Source of the DNA: Kitasatospora sp. NBC_01287
Lineage (GTDB): Bacteria; Actinomycetota; Actinomycetes; Streptomycetales; Streptomycetaceae
DNA: 64,000 nucleotides
Assembly: GCF_026340565.1 (NCBI RefSeq)
Contig: NZ_JAPEPB010000001.1
Coordinates: 3,324,501-3,388,500 of the forward strand
Reading direction: 5' to 3'
A program made the position numbers and the translations under genes. The notes under the pieces are model-generated. The model did no database searches. It saw only the letters and a list, made by a program, of their open reading frames with translations, and was not told the DNA's origin. Shown piece after piece: positions 18,183-26,903 of the stretch (position 1 is its first letter; every line of letters starts with the position of its first letter).

Positions 18183-19682
18183 TCAGGCGCTCGGCAGCCC
18201 GTCCAGCGCGGCACCGAGGCGGCGCAGCGTCTCGGCACGGCCGAGCAGCTCCATCGACTCGAAGAGCGGCGGGGAGATCCGGCGGCCGGTGACGGCCACC
18301 CGCAGCGGCGTGAAGGCGAACTTGGGCTTGATGCCCAGGCCCTCCACCAGCGCCTCGCGCAGCGCGGCCTGGATCGGCTCGGGGGTGAAGTCGCCCAGCT
18401 CCGTCAGCGCCTTGACGCTGGCCTCGAGCACCCGGCGGGCGTCGGCGGTCAGCACCTTGGCCGCATCCTCGGCATTGACCGCGAAGTCGGCGGGGGCCAC
18501 GAAGAGGAAGCCGAGCATGTCGACCGCCTCGGAGAGGACGACCATCCGCTCCTGGGTGAGCGGCGCCGCCTGGGCCAGCAACTCCAGCTGCTCCGCCGTC
18601 GGCTCGGCCGGCAGCAGGCTGGCCCCCTGCAAGTAGGGCACCAGCCGACCGGCGAAGTCCTCGGGCGCCAGCAGCCGCAGGTGGTCGGCGTTGATCGACT
18701 CGCACTTCTTCAGGTCGAAGCGGGCCGGGTTGGCGTTGACCTTGCTGATGTCGAAGGCCTCGACCAGCTCCGCCATGGAGAACCGGTCCCGGTCCTCGGC
18801 CAGCGACCAGCCCAGCAGCGCCAGGTAGTTGAGCAGGCCCTCGGGCAGGAAGCCGCGCTCGCGGTACAGGTTGAGGTTGGCCTGCGGGTCGCGCTTGGAG
18901 AGCTTCTTGTTGCCCTCGCCCATGACGTAGGGCAGGTGGCCGAAGCGCGGGGTGGCGCCGCTGCCCACGCCGATCTCCGCCAGCGCCGCGTAGAGCGCGA
19001 TCTGACGCGGCGTGGAGGAGAGCAGGTCCTCGCCACGCAGCACGTGGGTGATCCCCATCAGGGCGTCGTCCACCGGGTTGACCAGGGTGTAGAGCGGGGC
19101 GCCGTTGGCCCGCACCAGGCCGTAGTCCGGCACGTCCTTGGGCTCGAAGCTGAGGGTGCCGCGGACCAGGTCCTCGAAGACGATGGTGTTCTCGGGCATC
19201 TTGAACCGCAGGATCGGCTGCCGGCCCTCGGCCCGGAAGATCGCCTTCTGCTCCTCGGTCAGCGTCCGGCACAGGCCGTCGTAGCCGGAGGGCAGGCCGG
19301 CCGCCCGGGCGGCCTCGCGGCGGGCGTCCAGCTCCTCGGTGCTGCAGAAGCACTCGTAGGCGTGCCCGGCCTCGTGCAGCCGGCGGGCCACGTCGGCGTA
19401 GATGTCCATCCGCTGGGACTGCCGGTAGGGCGCGTGCGGGCCGCCGACCTCGGGGCCCTCGTCCCAGTCGAAGCCGAGCCAGCGCATCGCGTCGAGCAGC
19501 TGGTCGTAGGAGTCCTCGGAGTCGCGGGCCGCGTCGGTGTCCTCGATCCGGAACACCATGGTGCCGCCGTGGTGGCGCGCGAAGGCCCAGTTGAACAGGG
19601 CGGTGCGGACCAGGCCGACGTGCGGGTTGCCGGTCGGGGAGGGACAGAAACGGACCCGGACGGTCGGGTCGGTGGTAACCAC
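18183..19682 (-). CDS. gltX: Glutamyl-tRNA synthetase
   Basis: GltX charges tRNA-Glu and, in bacteria lacking glutaminyl-tRNA synthetase, also mischarges tRNA-Gln with glutamate for GatCAB to amidate. The 499-residue class I enzyme has the HIGH-type motif as [15 protein letters not shown] and the KMSKS motif as NKKLSKRDP (near residue 260), followed by the helical anticodon-binding region. It starts with GTG at 19682, with GAGG about 8 nt upstream and 10 nt after the FAH-family gene stop. The tRNA-Glu and tRNA-Gln genes lie immediately downstream. Confidence 0.96.
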   Translation of the reverse strand: MVTTDPTVRVRFCPSPTGNPHVGLVRTALFNWAFARHHGGTMVFRIEDTDAARDSEDSYDQLLDAMRWLGFDWDEGPEVGGPHAPYRQSQRMDIYADVARRLHEAGHAYECFCSTEELDARREAARAAGLPSGYDGLCRTLTEEQKAIFRAEGRQPILRFKMPENTIVFEDLVRGTLSFEPKDVPDYGLVRANGAPLYTLVNPVDDALMGITHVLRGEDLLSSTPRQIALYAALAEIGVGSGATPRFGHLPYVMGEGNKKLSKRDPQANLNLYRERGFLPEGLLNYLALLGWSLAEDRDRFSMAELVEAFDISKVNANPARFDLKKCESINADHLRLLAPEDFAGRLVPYLQGASLLPAEPTAEQLELLAQAAPLTQERMVVLSEAVDMLGFLFVAPADFAVNAEDAAKVLTADARRVLEASVKALTELGDFTPEPIQAALREALVEGLGIKPKFAFTPLRVAVTGRRISPPLFESMELLGRAETLRRLGAALDGLPSA

Positions 19683-19692
19683 GCTTACAGCC

Positions 19693-20493
19693 TCAATTTC
19701 GCTTGATGACCTTGTTGGCGAGAGTGCCGATGCCCTCGATGGAGACGGCGACCTCGTCGCCGACGTTCAGGGGCCCGACACCCGCCGGGGTGCCGGTGAG
19801 GATGACGTCGCCCGGGAGCAGCGTCATGGCCTCGGAGATGTGCGCGACCAGCTCGGCGACCCCGCGGACCTGCTGCGAGGTCCGCCCGCTCTGCCGGAGC
19901 TCGCCGTTGACCGTGCAGGTGATGGCCAGGTCCGCCGGGTCCAGCTCGGTCTCGATCCACGGGCCGAGCGGGCACGAGGTGTCGAAACCCTTGGCCCGGG
20001 CCCACTGGCCCTCGCGCTGCTGGACGTCGCGGGCCGTCACGTCGTTGGCGCAGGTGTAGCCGAAGACCACCTCGGGCACCCGGGCCGGCGGCACCTCGCG
20101 GCACATCCGGCCGATCACGACGGCCAGCTCGGCCTCGTGCTGCAGGTCGCTGGAGAACGGCGGGTAGGCGATCGACTCGGTGGGGCCGATCACCGCCGTG
20201 GAGGGCTTGAAGAAGGTCAGCGGGACCTCGGGCACCTGGTTGCCCAGTTCCGCGGCGTGCGCGGCGTAGTTGCGGCCGACCGCGACGATCTTGCTGGGCA
20301 GCATCGGGGTGAGCAGGCGGACCTGGTCGAGCCGGTAACTCTCGCCGGTCAGCTGGGGGGTGCCGAAGGGGTGGCCGGCCATGGCGTGCACCACCAGCGA
20401 CTCCGGCTGGGCGGCGTCGCCCTCGACCACACCGAAGGAGACGCCGGCGGCGGCCGCTCCCCCTTCTCGGACAGAGAACCTGGCAATTCGCAC
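19693..20493 (-). CDS. Fumarylacetoacetate hydrolase family protein
   Basis: Members of this family cleave or decarboxylate C-C bonds in beta-diketo or catechol-pathway acids using a divalent metal. The 266-residue protein has the FAH core with metal ligands in EAELAVVIG (Glu-x-Glu pattern), [13 protein letters not shown] and [12 protein letters not shown], and the ending [14 protein letters not shown]. The substrate cannot be told from sequence. It begins at a GTG (20493) and runs into gltX with a 10-nt gap, so the two form an operon. Such pairing with gltX is common in Streptomyces, although a functional link is unclear. Confidence 0.9.
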   Translation of the reverse strand: MRIARFSVREGGAAAAGVSFGVVEGDAAQPESLVVHAMAGHPFGTPQLTGESYRLDQVRLLTPMLPSKIVAVGRNYAAHAAELGNQVPEVPLTFFKPSTAVIGPTESIAYPPFSSDLQHEAELAVVIGRMCREVPPARVPEVVFGYTCANDVTARDVQQREGQWARAKGFDTSCPLGPWIETELDPADLAITCTVNGELRQSGRTSQQVRGVAELVAHISEAMTLLPGDVILTGTPAGVGPLNVGDEVAVSIEGIGTLANKVIKRN

Positions 20494-20555
20494 GGCTGGG
20501 CAACCTCTCGGGGCGCGGTGTCGATTCGGCTCCAGGCTATCGCCCGGCCTACGGG

Positions 20556-20590
20556 CGAGGGCGCCGCCACCAGTGGTGACGGCGCCCTCG
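20556..20590 (-). terminator. Terminator after the STANPRRT small gene
   Basis: A nearly perfect palindromic hairpin (CGAGGGCGCCG... paired with CGGCGCCCTCG) lies 27 nt beyond the stop of the small gene. Confidence 0.75.
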
Positions 20591-20617
20591 GGGTACCTGC
20601 CGGGTGGGCGGCCGCGC

Positions 20618-20839
20618 TCAGCCCTGCTGCTGCCCGGGGAGCGTCATCAGCACGGTGCGGCGCGGGTTGGCGGTGCTCGTCGGCAGCTCGGCCGGGTACT
20701 CGATCGGCTCCAGCGTGGCGCGGGCGCCGGGGAGCTGGCTGAAGTCCTCCAGGGACGCCAGCGTCGTCCGGCGCGGGTTCGCCGTCGAACGGGCGACGAG
20801 CGTCGACTTGGTGGCCGACTTGGCCGGGCTCTGGGACAT
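20618..20839 (-). CDS. Small protein with duplicated STANPRRT motif
   Basis: The 73-residue product is hydrophilic and predicted disordered. It contains two copies of the motif STANPRRT followed by (T/V)L: one at about residues 18-27 and one at about residues 54-63, separated by EDFSQLPGARATLEPIEYP. There is no membrane segment or signal peptide. The ATG at 20839 has AGAAGG about 10 nt upstream. It is a monocistronic gene with its own terminator, and a Crp-like palindrome lies about 105-120 nt upstream. I do not know the function. Duplicated cores of this sort occur in short linear interaction motifs and in some precursor peptides, but no maturation enzyme is adjacent. Confidence 0.7.
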   Translation of the reverse strand: MSQSPAKSATKSTLVARSTANPRRTTLASLEDFSQLPGARATLEPIEYPAELPTSTANPRRTVLMTLPGQQQG

Positions 20840-21415
20840 CGGTTCTGCACCTTCTATTCAGGGTGGGCCGGTGGCGGGGACTCGCTGGCCCAGCGTAGGG
20901 ATCTCATTCCACAGACGCCGTGACCAAAGCTACACATTAGCCTGTGAGTTTGCTCACAATTTCCTGCCGAACGCTCGCAAATTGGATATTTCACCCAAGA
21001 AGTAAATTCCGACAAAACCGATGTACTACGCATATCAGGAACCTGCCGGGGCGGCGCGTTCCGGCCGTTGGACCGCCAACTGTCCGAAAAGGGCCGTATT
21101 CACGGCCCGCGCCGCACCGTCCGTGAGACCCCGCGCGCACTCGGTAGCCCCACCCCGGTCGCCACCCCGCCCCTTGTTGGAGTTCCCGGGCTGTGCTGGA
21201 ATGCCACGAACCGCCGGAGGTGACCCTCCTTGACCCTGCGCGCGGCGCGAACCGCGGTCCTTCGACCGCCCCTCGGGCCCGGCGCAGTCCTCAGGAGAGC
21301 TACCCACGGCGGCACACGTGCATTCCCGGATCAGCCGGGTCTGCCGAAATCGAAACTCGACACCGCCCGTCCTCGGCAACGCGGAGGGGCGCCCGGTCCA
21401 GAGGTTGCGACGCCA
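20840..21415. promoter_or_regulatory. Long intergenic region upstream of conservon 1
   Basis: This 576-nt region lies between the divergent small gene and the first cvnA. Its left half (about 20920-21040) is strikingly AT-rich for this genome and holds the palindrome TGTGAG-TTTG-CTCACA (20943-20958). TTGTGA on the minus strand overlaps the palindrome and could be a -35 for the small gene. The right half (21050-21415) is GC-rich and open in the cvnA frame, but looks non-coding. I found no further gene in it. Confidence 0.5.
20943..20958. promoter_or_regulatory. Crp-like palindrome TGTGA-N6-TCACA
   Basis: The 16-bp perfect inverted repeat TGTGAGTTTGCTCACA matches the classic CRP/Crp half-sites TGTGA and TCACA with 6-nt spacing. 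It lies in the promoter region of the STANPRRT gene. Streptomyces encodes a Crp protein. Binding here is inferred. Confidence 0.5.
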
Positions 21416-24400
21416 GTGCAGGGACGTTTCAAAAGGGGTAGCGGCGCCGCGGCAGGCAAGCCGGATTCACCGGAGCCCCTGGGTGCCCCCCAGCAGTCGG
21501 ACCCGGACGCCGTGCCGGGCGACCGGCTGACCAACGGCGACAGTGAGGTCGAGCCGGACCTCGACGACGAGGACGGCGAGGGCCGCGGCAACGGACGGGC
21601 CCGGCTGCGCGTCTCGCTGACCCGCCGCCGCAACGCGACCGGTTTCGGCCGACTGCGGATGCGCAACTGGCGCATCCGCACCCGCCTGATCGCCCTGCTG
21701 CTGCTCCCCGTGGTGGTCGCGCTGGTCCTCGGTGGCCTGCGCATCTCCAGCTCGGCGCAGAGCTCGCAGCAGCTCGCCCAGATGACCAACCTGAGCGACC
21801 TCGCGGTCAAGGCCACCGCGCTCGCGGACGCGCTGCAGACCGAGCGCGACGTCAGCGCCGGCCCGCTGACCGAGGACAAGTCCAAGCAGTACGCGCAGGT
21901 CGACCAGGCGCAGAAGGCGACCGACGCGGCCAACAAGGCGTACAACGCGCGGGCCGACAGCTTCGACGGCACCGACCTGTCCGGCGGCAACTCGCTGCTG
22001 ATGCAGGTCCGTACCGACATGGAGCTGCTCTCCACCACGCGCACCAACGCGTACGGCGACAAGGACAACATCGAGGCGACGGTCACCAGCTACGACACGA
22101 TCATCAAGGATCTGCTGTCGATCAGCCAGGACATCGCGCTCGGCTCCTCCAACCCCGACCTGGTCAAGGCCACCCGCGCGCTGGAGCAGTTCTCCGAGGA
22201 GAAGGAGAGCAGCTCCGAGCAGCGCGCCCTGATCAGCGCCGCGCTGGCCCGCCCCGGCGGCGCCGACCTGTCCAACTCGGACCAGAGCTTCGGCCTGCGC
22301 CTGCGCACCGCGTACTCCAACGCGATCACCAACTTCAACTCGATCTACGGCACCACCGCCGCGCTGAAGCTGCGCGCCCGCCAGTCGTACAACACCAACA
22401 TCAGCCTCGCCGACCGCTACGCCAGCCAGGTGCTCACCCTGAACGGCATCAAGCAGGCCGACCCGCGCACCTACGAGGACTGGTACGAGCAGTCGAGCGT
22501 CCGGATCGACGCGGACCGCGCGATCGAGGGCCTGCTGCTGGACAACCTCAAGAACGAGGCCCAGACGCTGCAGTCGCAGGCCGACAACGACGTGATCCTC
22601 AACGGCGTGGTCGTCGCGCTGGTGCTGCTGGTCGCCGTGATCGGCGCCGCCCTGGTGGCCCGCTCGATGGTGCGCTCGCTGACCAAGCTGCAGACCGCGG
22701 CCGAGGACGTCGCCGAGCGGCGGCTGCCGGAGCTGGTCAAGACGCTCTCCGAGAGCGACCCGCACGACGTGGACGTCACGGTGGAACCGGTCGGTATCGA
22801 CTCGTCCGACGAGATCGGCCACGTGGCGCACGCCTTCGACATGGTGCACAGCGAGGCGGTCCGCCTGGCGGCCGAGCAGGCCCTGCTCCGCGGCAACATC
22901 AACTCGATGTTCACCAACCTCTCGCGCCGCAGCCAGGGCCTGATCCAGCGCCAGCTCTCGCTGATCTCCGAACTGGAGAGCCGCGAGGCCGACCCCGATC
23001 AGCTGGCCAGCCTCTTCAAGCTGGACCACCTCGCAACCCGCATGCGCCGCAACGGTGAGAACCTGCTCGTCCTCGCCGGCGAGGACCCGGGCCGCCGCTG
23101 GACCAGGCCCGTCCCGCTGGTCGACGTGCTGCGCGCCGCCGCCTCCGAGGTGGAGCAGTACGAGCGCATCGAACTCGCCACCGTCCCGTCCGCCGAGGTG
23201 GCGGGCCGCGTGGTCAACGACCTCGTCCACCTGCTCGCCGAGCTGCTGGAGAACGCCACCTCCTTCTCCAGCCCGCAGACCCGGGTCCGGGTCACCGGCC
23301 ACTCGCTGCCGGACGGCCGGGTGCTGGTCGAGATCCACGACACCGGCATCGGCCTCTCCCCCGACGACCTGGCCGAGATCAACGAGCGCCTGGCCAACCC
23401 GCCGACGGTGGACGTCTCGGTCTCGCGCCGGATGGGCCTCTTCGTGGTCGGCCGCCTCTCGCTGCGCCACGGCATCCGGATCCAGCTGCGCCCCAGCGAC
23501 TCCGGCGGCACCACCGCGCTGGTCATGCTCCCGGTGGACGTCACCAACTCGGCCGACCGGCGCGCTCCGCGCCCCGGCCAGGGCCAGGGCGGCCTGCCCG
23601 GCAAGGGCCAGCGCGGGGTCGCTCCGACGCCGCGTCAGCAGCGCACGCTGCCCGGTGCCCCGGCTCCGGCGCTCGGCCAGGGCGGCGGCCCGCCCGCCGC
23701 GCCGTGGGGCTCCCCCCGGCCGGAGGGTGGCGGAAGCCGCCCGCAGCTCGGCCAGGGTCCGCAGGGCCCGGGCCAGGGCGGTGCCCCGGCCGCGCCGACG
23801 GCACCCGCCGGCGGCCTGCCGACCCGCGCGGTCGGGCAGTCGCTCCGGGAGACTCCGCCGCCCGGACGCCCGCAGCAGGGCGCTCGCCGTCCCGGCGCGC
23901 CCGCGGGCGGCCCCGGCCTGCCCCGGCGCGGTGCCCCGGCCCCGGCCCCGCAGCAGGGCCAGCAGGCCCCGCAGGGTCAGCAGATGCCGCAGGACCCGAC
24001 CGGCGAGCAGCCGCAGCACGGCCGGGCGGACGGCCGCGGCCAGGGTCCCGGGGTGCGTGGCGACGTCGGCCCGAACGGGCGTCCCGGCGGACTGCCGCAG
24101 CGCCGCCCCGGCCAGCAGGGCCCGGGTCAGCAGGGCCCGGGTCAGCAGGGCCCGGGTCAGCAGCAGGCTCCCGGCCGGCCGGGTCAGGGCCGGCAGGCTC
24201 CCGGTCAGCAGGGCCAGGGTCCGCAGGGTCCCGTTCAGCAGGGTCAGGGCCAGGGCCGGCCGCAAGGCCAGCAGGGCCCCGGCCAGCCGCTGCCGGGTCG
24301 CCCCGGACGGCCGGCCGTCCGGCCCGGCCAGCAGCAGCCCGGCCAGCAGCCGGCCCAGCGGCCGCAGGCGCCGGTCGGCGACCCGCAGGGTCCGCCCACC

Positions 24401-25387
24401 GTTCAGCAGCCGGTGATCGCCCAGGGCGCGCCCGCGCCGACCCCGGTCGAGAGCACCGTGCCGTTCGCCAGGCCCGCCTTCGAGGCCAGCCAGATCGACC
24501 CGCGCGACCCGCTGGGCCTGGGTCTCGTCGAGCCGGTGCTGCCGAGCGTGGCCAACCCCGCGCCGCGACCGGTCGCGCAGCAGCAGCCGCAGTTCCAGCA
24601 GCAGGCCCCGCAGCAGGTCGCCCCGCAGCAGCCGCAGCAGCCGATGGCGCTGCCGCCGCGCCGCGCCACCGAGCGCGGGACGGCACCCGCCGGCCCACGC
24701 GAGGAGGAGCAGCCGGGCGTCCGCACCGGTGGCGCGAACCGGATGGCCTCGGTGCAGGTGAACCAGCAGCAGGCCGAGCGCCAGCAGGCGCAGCAGCAGG
24801 AGCGGTCGCAGCCGTACCAGCCGCAGCGCCCGGGCACCACGGCACCCGGTTTCACCGAGCCGCAGCCCCCGCAGGGACCGGGCCAGGGCCAGCAAGCGCC
24901 GGGCCAGCAGGCACCGGGGCAGGGCCGGGCGCCGTTCGGCGGACCCGGCCAGGGCCCTGGCGACGCGCCGTGGCGGCCGTCCGCGAACGACGAGCGCTGG
25001 CGGCGCGCCGAGCAGGTGCGCGAGCCCTCCTCGGACGGGGTCACGCTCTCCGGGCTGCCCCGCCGCACCCCCCAGGCCAACCTGGTCTCCGGCACCGCCG
25101 AGGCGGCGCCGCTGACCGGTCCGCAGGTCTCCCGGGCTCCCGAGGAGGTGCGCGGCCGGCTGACCAACCTGCGCCGCGGCATCCAGCAGGGCCGCCGGGC
25201 GGGCGCCGAGGCGACCCAGGGCATCCCGGTGCAGGGAATGCCGGACCAGGGACAGCAGTTCGACGGTTTCGGGCGCCCCGCCGGTACCGACCCAGCACAG
25301 GGCGACTACCGTTCTGCCGCGCCGGACCCCTTCGGGGACGGCGGCCGTGGCGGCTACGGCTACGGCACTGAGAACCAGGAGCGTTGA
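21416..25387 (+). CDS. cvnA: Conservon 1 sensor kinase-like protein CvnA
   Basis: CvnA proteins are membrane sensors of the conservon signalling units, resembling eukaryotic GPCR/G-protein assemblies. From the GTG at 21416 (1323 residues) the order is: disordered acidic N-terminus; TM1 at about residues 87-107; an extracytoplasmic NIT-like helical domain to about 390; TM2 at about 393-418; HAMP; a helical dimerisation segment with LDHLATRMRRNGENLLVLAG; and a HATPase (ENATSFSSPQTRVRV, HDTGIGLSPDD, about 595-720). A Pro/Gln-rich tail of about 450 residues follows, including 15-nt tandem repeats encoding QQGPG. A conserved C-terminal block RAEQVREP...EVRGRLTNLRRG ends the protein. The upstream in-frame extension to 21230 is not convincing. 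Confidence 0.9.
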   Translation: MQGRFKRGSGAAAGKPDSPEPLGAPQQSDPDAVPGDRLTNGDSEVEPDLDDEDGEGRGNGRARLRVSLTRRRNATGFGRLRMRNWRIRTRLIALLLLPVVVALVLGGLRISSSAQSSQQLAQMTNLSDLAVKATALADALQTERDVSAGPLTEDKSKQYAQVDQAQKATDAANKAYNARADSFDGTDLSGGNSLLMQVRTDMELLSTTRTNAYGDKDNIEATVTSYDTIIKDLLSISQDIALGSSNPDLVKATRALEQFSEEKESSSEQRALISAALARPGGADLSNSDQSFGLRLRTAYSNAITNFNSIYGTTAALKLRARQSYNTNISLADRYASQVLTLNGIKQADPRTYEDWYEQSSVRIDADRAIEGLLLDNLKNEAQTLQSQADNDVILNGVVVALVLLVAVIGAALVARSMVRSLTKLQTAAEDVAERRLPELVKTLSESDPHDVDVTVEPVGIDSSDEIGHVAHAFDMVHSEAVRLAAEQALLRGNINSMFTNLSRRSQGLIQRQLSLISELESREADPDQLASLFKLDHLATRMRRNGENLLVLAGEDPGRRWTRPVPLVDVLRAAASEVEQYERIELATVPSAEVAGRVVNDLVHLLAELLENATSFSSPQTRVRVTGHSLPDGRVLVEIHDTGIGLSPDDLAEINERLANPPTVDVSVSRRMGLFVVGRLSLRHGIRIQLRPSDSGGTTALVMLPVDVTNSADRRAPRPGQGQGGLPGKGQRGVAPTPRQQRTLPGAPAPALGQGGGPPAAPWGSPRPEGGGSRPQLGQGPQGPGQGGAPAAPTAPAGGLPTRAVGQSLRETPPPGRPQQGARRPGAPAGGPGLPRRGAPAPAPQQGQQAPQGQQMPQDPTGEQPQHGRADGRGQGPGVRGDVGPNGRPGGLPQRRPGQQGPGQQGPGQQGPGQQQAPGRPGQGRQAPGQQGQGPQGPVQQGQGQGRPQGQQGPGQPLPGRPGRPAVRPGQQQPGQQPAQRPQAPVGDPQGPPTVQQPVIAQGAPAPTPVESTVPFARPAFEASQIDPRDPLGLGLVEPVLPSVANPAPRPVAQQQPQFQQQAPQQVAPQQPQQPMALPPRRATERGTAPAGPREEEQPGVRTGGANRMASVQVNQQQAERQQAQQQERSQPYQPQRPGTTAPGFTEPQPPQGPGQGQQAPGQQAPGQGRAPFGGPGQGPGDAPWRPSANDERWRRAEQVREPSSDGVTLSGLPRRTPQANLVSGTAEAAPLTGPQVSRAPEEVRGRLTNLRRGIQQGRRAGAEATQGIPVQGMPDQGQQFDGFGRPAGTDPAQGDYRSAAPDPFGDGGRGGYGYGTENQER
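24113..24165 (+). repeat. 15-bp tandem repeats inside cvnA1 (QQGPG units)
   Basis: About three and a half exact copies of CAGCAGGGCCCGGGT lie head to tail and encode QQGPG repeats in the disordered tail of CvnA. Such a tract can change length by slippage. Confidence 0.8.
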
Positions 25388-25388
25388 G

Positions 25389-25811
25389 TTGAGTCAGATG
25401 AGCCAGGCCGCACAGAACCTGAACTGGCTGATCACCAACTTCGTGGACAACACCCCCGGGGTGTCCCACACAGTGGTGGTCTCCGCCGACGGGCTCCTGC
25501 TCGCCATGTCCGAGGGCTTCCCGCGCGACCGCGCCGACCAACTCGCCGCCGTCGCCTCCGGCCTCACCTCCCTCACCTCCGGCGCCAGCCGGATCTTCGA
25601 AGGCGGCGACGTCAACCAGACCGTCGTCGAAATGGAACGAGGCTTCCTCTTCCTGATGGCCGTCAGCGACGGCTCCTCCCTCGCCGTCCTCGCCTCCCCC
25701 GACTCCGACATCGGCCTGGTCGGCTACGAGATGGCCCTCCTGGTCGACCGCGCCGGCGCCGTCCTCACCCCCGCCCTGCGCGCCGAACTCCAGGGCAGCC
25801 TCCTGCACTGA
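25389..25811 (+). CDS. cvnB: Conservon 1 roadblock/LC7 protein CvnB
   Basis: CvnB is a roadblock/LC7-fold protein. In conservons it is thought to connect the CvnA sensor with the CvnD GTPase, possibly as a GTPase-activating partner. The 140-residue protein shows the fold signature VVVSADGLLLAMSEGFPRD, FLFLMAVSDGSSLAVLASPDSDIG, and YEMALLVDRAGAVL. I chose the TTG at 25389: GGAG lies 7 nt before it and the cvnA stop ends 1 nt before it, while the ATG at 25398 is too far from a ribosome site. Apart from residue 2 it is identical to the second conservon copy at 30837. Confidence 0.93.
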   Translation: MSQMSQAAQNLNWLITNFVDNTPGVSHTVVVSADGLLLAMSEGFPRDRADQLAAVASGLTSLTSGASRIFEGGDVNQTVVEMERGFLFLMAVSDGSSLAVLASPDSDIGLVGYEMALLVDRAGAVLTPALRAELQGSLLH

Positions 25812-25832
25812 CAACGACGCACGTCACCCTCC

Positions 25833-25859
25833 GCCGGGCCCGGTACCACCGGGCCCGGC
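25833..25859 (+). terminator. Hairpin between cvnB1 and cvnC1
   Basis: A perfect 11-bp stem (GCCGGGCCCGG and its complement, 5-nt loop) sits in the 101-nt gap, without a T-tract. It may attenuate or protect the mRNA between the AB and CD halves of the conservon. Confidence 0.4.
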
Positions 25860-25912
25860 GACCTACCCCACAGCTGACGCAGTTTTCAGCCGCAGTGCAA
25901 GGAGGATCGCGC

Positions 25913-26338
25913 ATGACCCCGCCCCCGACACCGGCCGGCTCGTACGGCAACGGGTACGGCTCCGGCTACGGCGACCAGAACAACGGCGGCTACGAGCAGC
26001 AGCCGCTGGTGCGCCCGTACGCGATGACCGGTGGTCGTACCCGGCCCCGCTACCAGCTGGCCATCGAGGCCCTGATCTCCACCACCGGCAACGCGGCCCG
26101 CTCCACCGGCCTGCTGCCCGAGCACCAGCGGATCGTCCAGCTGTGCCAGGAGGTCAAGTCGGTGGCCGAGATCTCGGCCCTGGCCCAGGTGCCGCTCGGG
26201 GTGGCCCGGATCCTCGTGGCCGACCTGGCAGAAGCCGGCCTGGTCGCCATCCACCAACCCGCCGCCGCCGGCGACTCGGGCGGAACTCCGGACGTCACGC
26301 TGCTCGAAAGGGTCCTCAGTGGACTTCGCAAGCTCTAG
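25913..26338 (+). CDS. cvnC: Conservon 1 DUF742 protein CvnC
   Basis: CvnC proteins carry DUF742, a small winged-helix-like domain found only in conservons. The 141-residue product has a short Gly/Tyr-rich disordered N-terminus, then LVRPYAMTGGRTRPRY (the family signature), LLPEHQRIVQLCQEVKSVAEISALAQVPLGVARILVADL (helix-turn-helix-like), and ends LERVLSGLRKL. The ATG at 25913 has GGAGGA 6 nt upstream. Its end overlaps cvnD by 20 nt. The last about 120 nt are nearly identical to those of the second cvnC, while the N-terminal half differs. Confidence 0.93.
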   Translation: MTPPPTPAGSYGNGYGSGYGDQNNGGYEQQPLVRPYAMTGGRTRPRYQLAIEALISTTGNAARSTGLLPEHQRIVQLCQEVKSVAEISALAQVPLGVARILVADLAEAGLVAIHQPAAAGDSGGTPDVTLLERVLSGLRKL

Positions 26339-26903
26339 CCCCGCGGCGGCCACCCGGGCCACCACCTCCGCGAAGATCGTTGTCGCGGGTGGCTTCGGCG
26401 TCGGCAAGACCACCCTCGTCGGCGCGGTCTCCGAGATCAACCCGCTGCGCACCGAGGCCGTCATGACCTCCGCCTCGGCGGGCATCGACGACATCAGCAA
26501 GGTGTCCGGCAAGACCACCACCACGGTGGCGATGGACTTCGGCCGCATCACGCTGGACGAGGACCTCATCCTCTACCTGTTCGGCACCCCCGGACAGGAC
26601 CGCTTCTGGTTCATGTGGGACGACCTGGTCCGCGGCGCCATCGGCGCCGTCGTCCTGGTCGACACCCGCCGCCTGGCCGACTGCTTCCCCGCCCTCGACT
26701 ACTTCGAGAACAGCGGCCTGCCCTTCGTCGTCGCCCTCAACGGCTTCGACGGCTACCAGCCGCACACCCCGGACGAGGTCCGCGAGGCGCTCCAACTCGG
26801 CCCCGACACACCGATCATCGCGTTGGACGCCAGGCGCCGGGACAGCGCCAAGAGCGCCCTGATCACCCTGGTCGAACACGCGCTGCTCGCCCGGCTGCGC
26901 TGA
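26319..26903 (+). CDS. cvnD: Conservon 1 Ras-like GTPase CvnD
   Basis: CvnD is a small GTP-binding protein, the G-protein partner of the conservon. The 194-residue protein has the P-loop GGFGVGKTT (residues about 23-31), switch region Thr residues in KTTTTVAMDFG, G3 as GTPGQDRF, and a G4-like ALNGFDG (Asn-x-x-Asp, lacking the usual Lys). The GTG start lies inside cvnC, so the two genes overlap by 20 nt and are translationally coupled. It differs from the second copy at about eight positions, mostly in ISKVS versus LTHTA and GYQP versus GHQA. Confidence 0.94.
   Translation: MDFASSSPAAATRATTSAKIVVAGGFGVGKTTLVGAVSEINPLRTEAVMTSASAGIDDISKVSGKTTTTVAMDFGRITLDEDLILYLFGTPGQDRFWFMWDDLVRGAIGAVVLVDTRRLADCFPALDYFENSGLPFVVALNGFDGYQPHTPDEVREALQLGPDTPIIALDARRRDSAKSALITLVEHALLARLR

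Noticed and set aside
21230-21415. N-terminal extension of cvnA1 by 62 codons
   Set aside because: The extension is Arg/Pro-rich and out of keeping with CvnA. The GTG at 21416 begins the usual conserved start.
21467-24895. 1142-codon frame antisense to cvnA1, and similar frames antisense to cvnA2, recG and gatB
   Set aside because: These are antisense shadows typical of high-GC coding DNA. They show no domains or ribosome sites.
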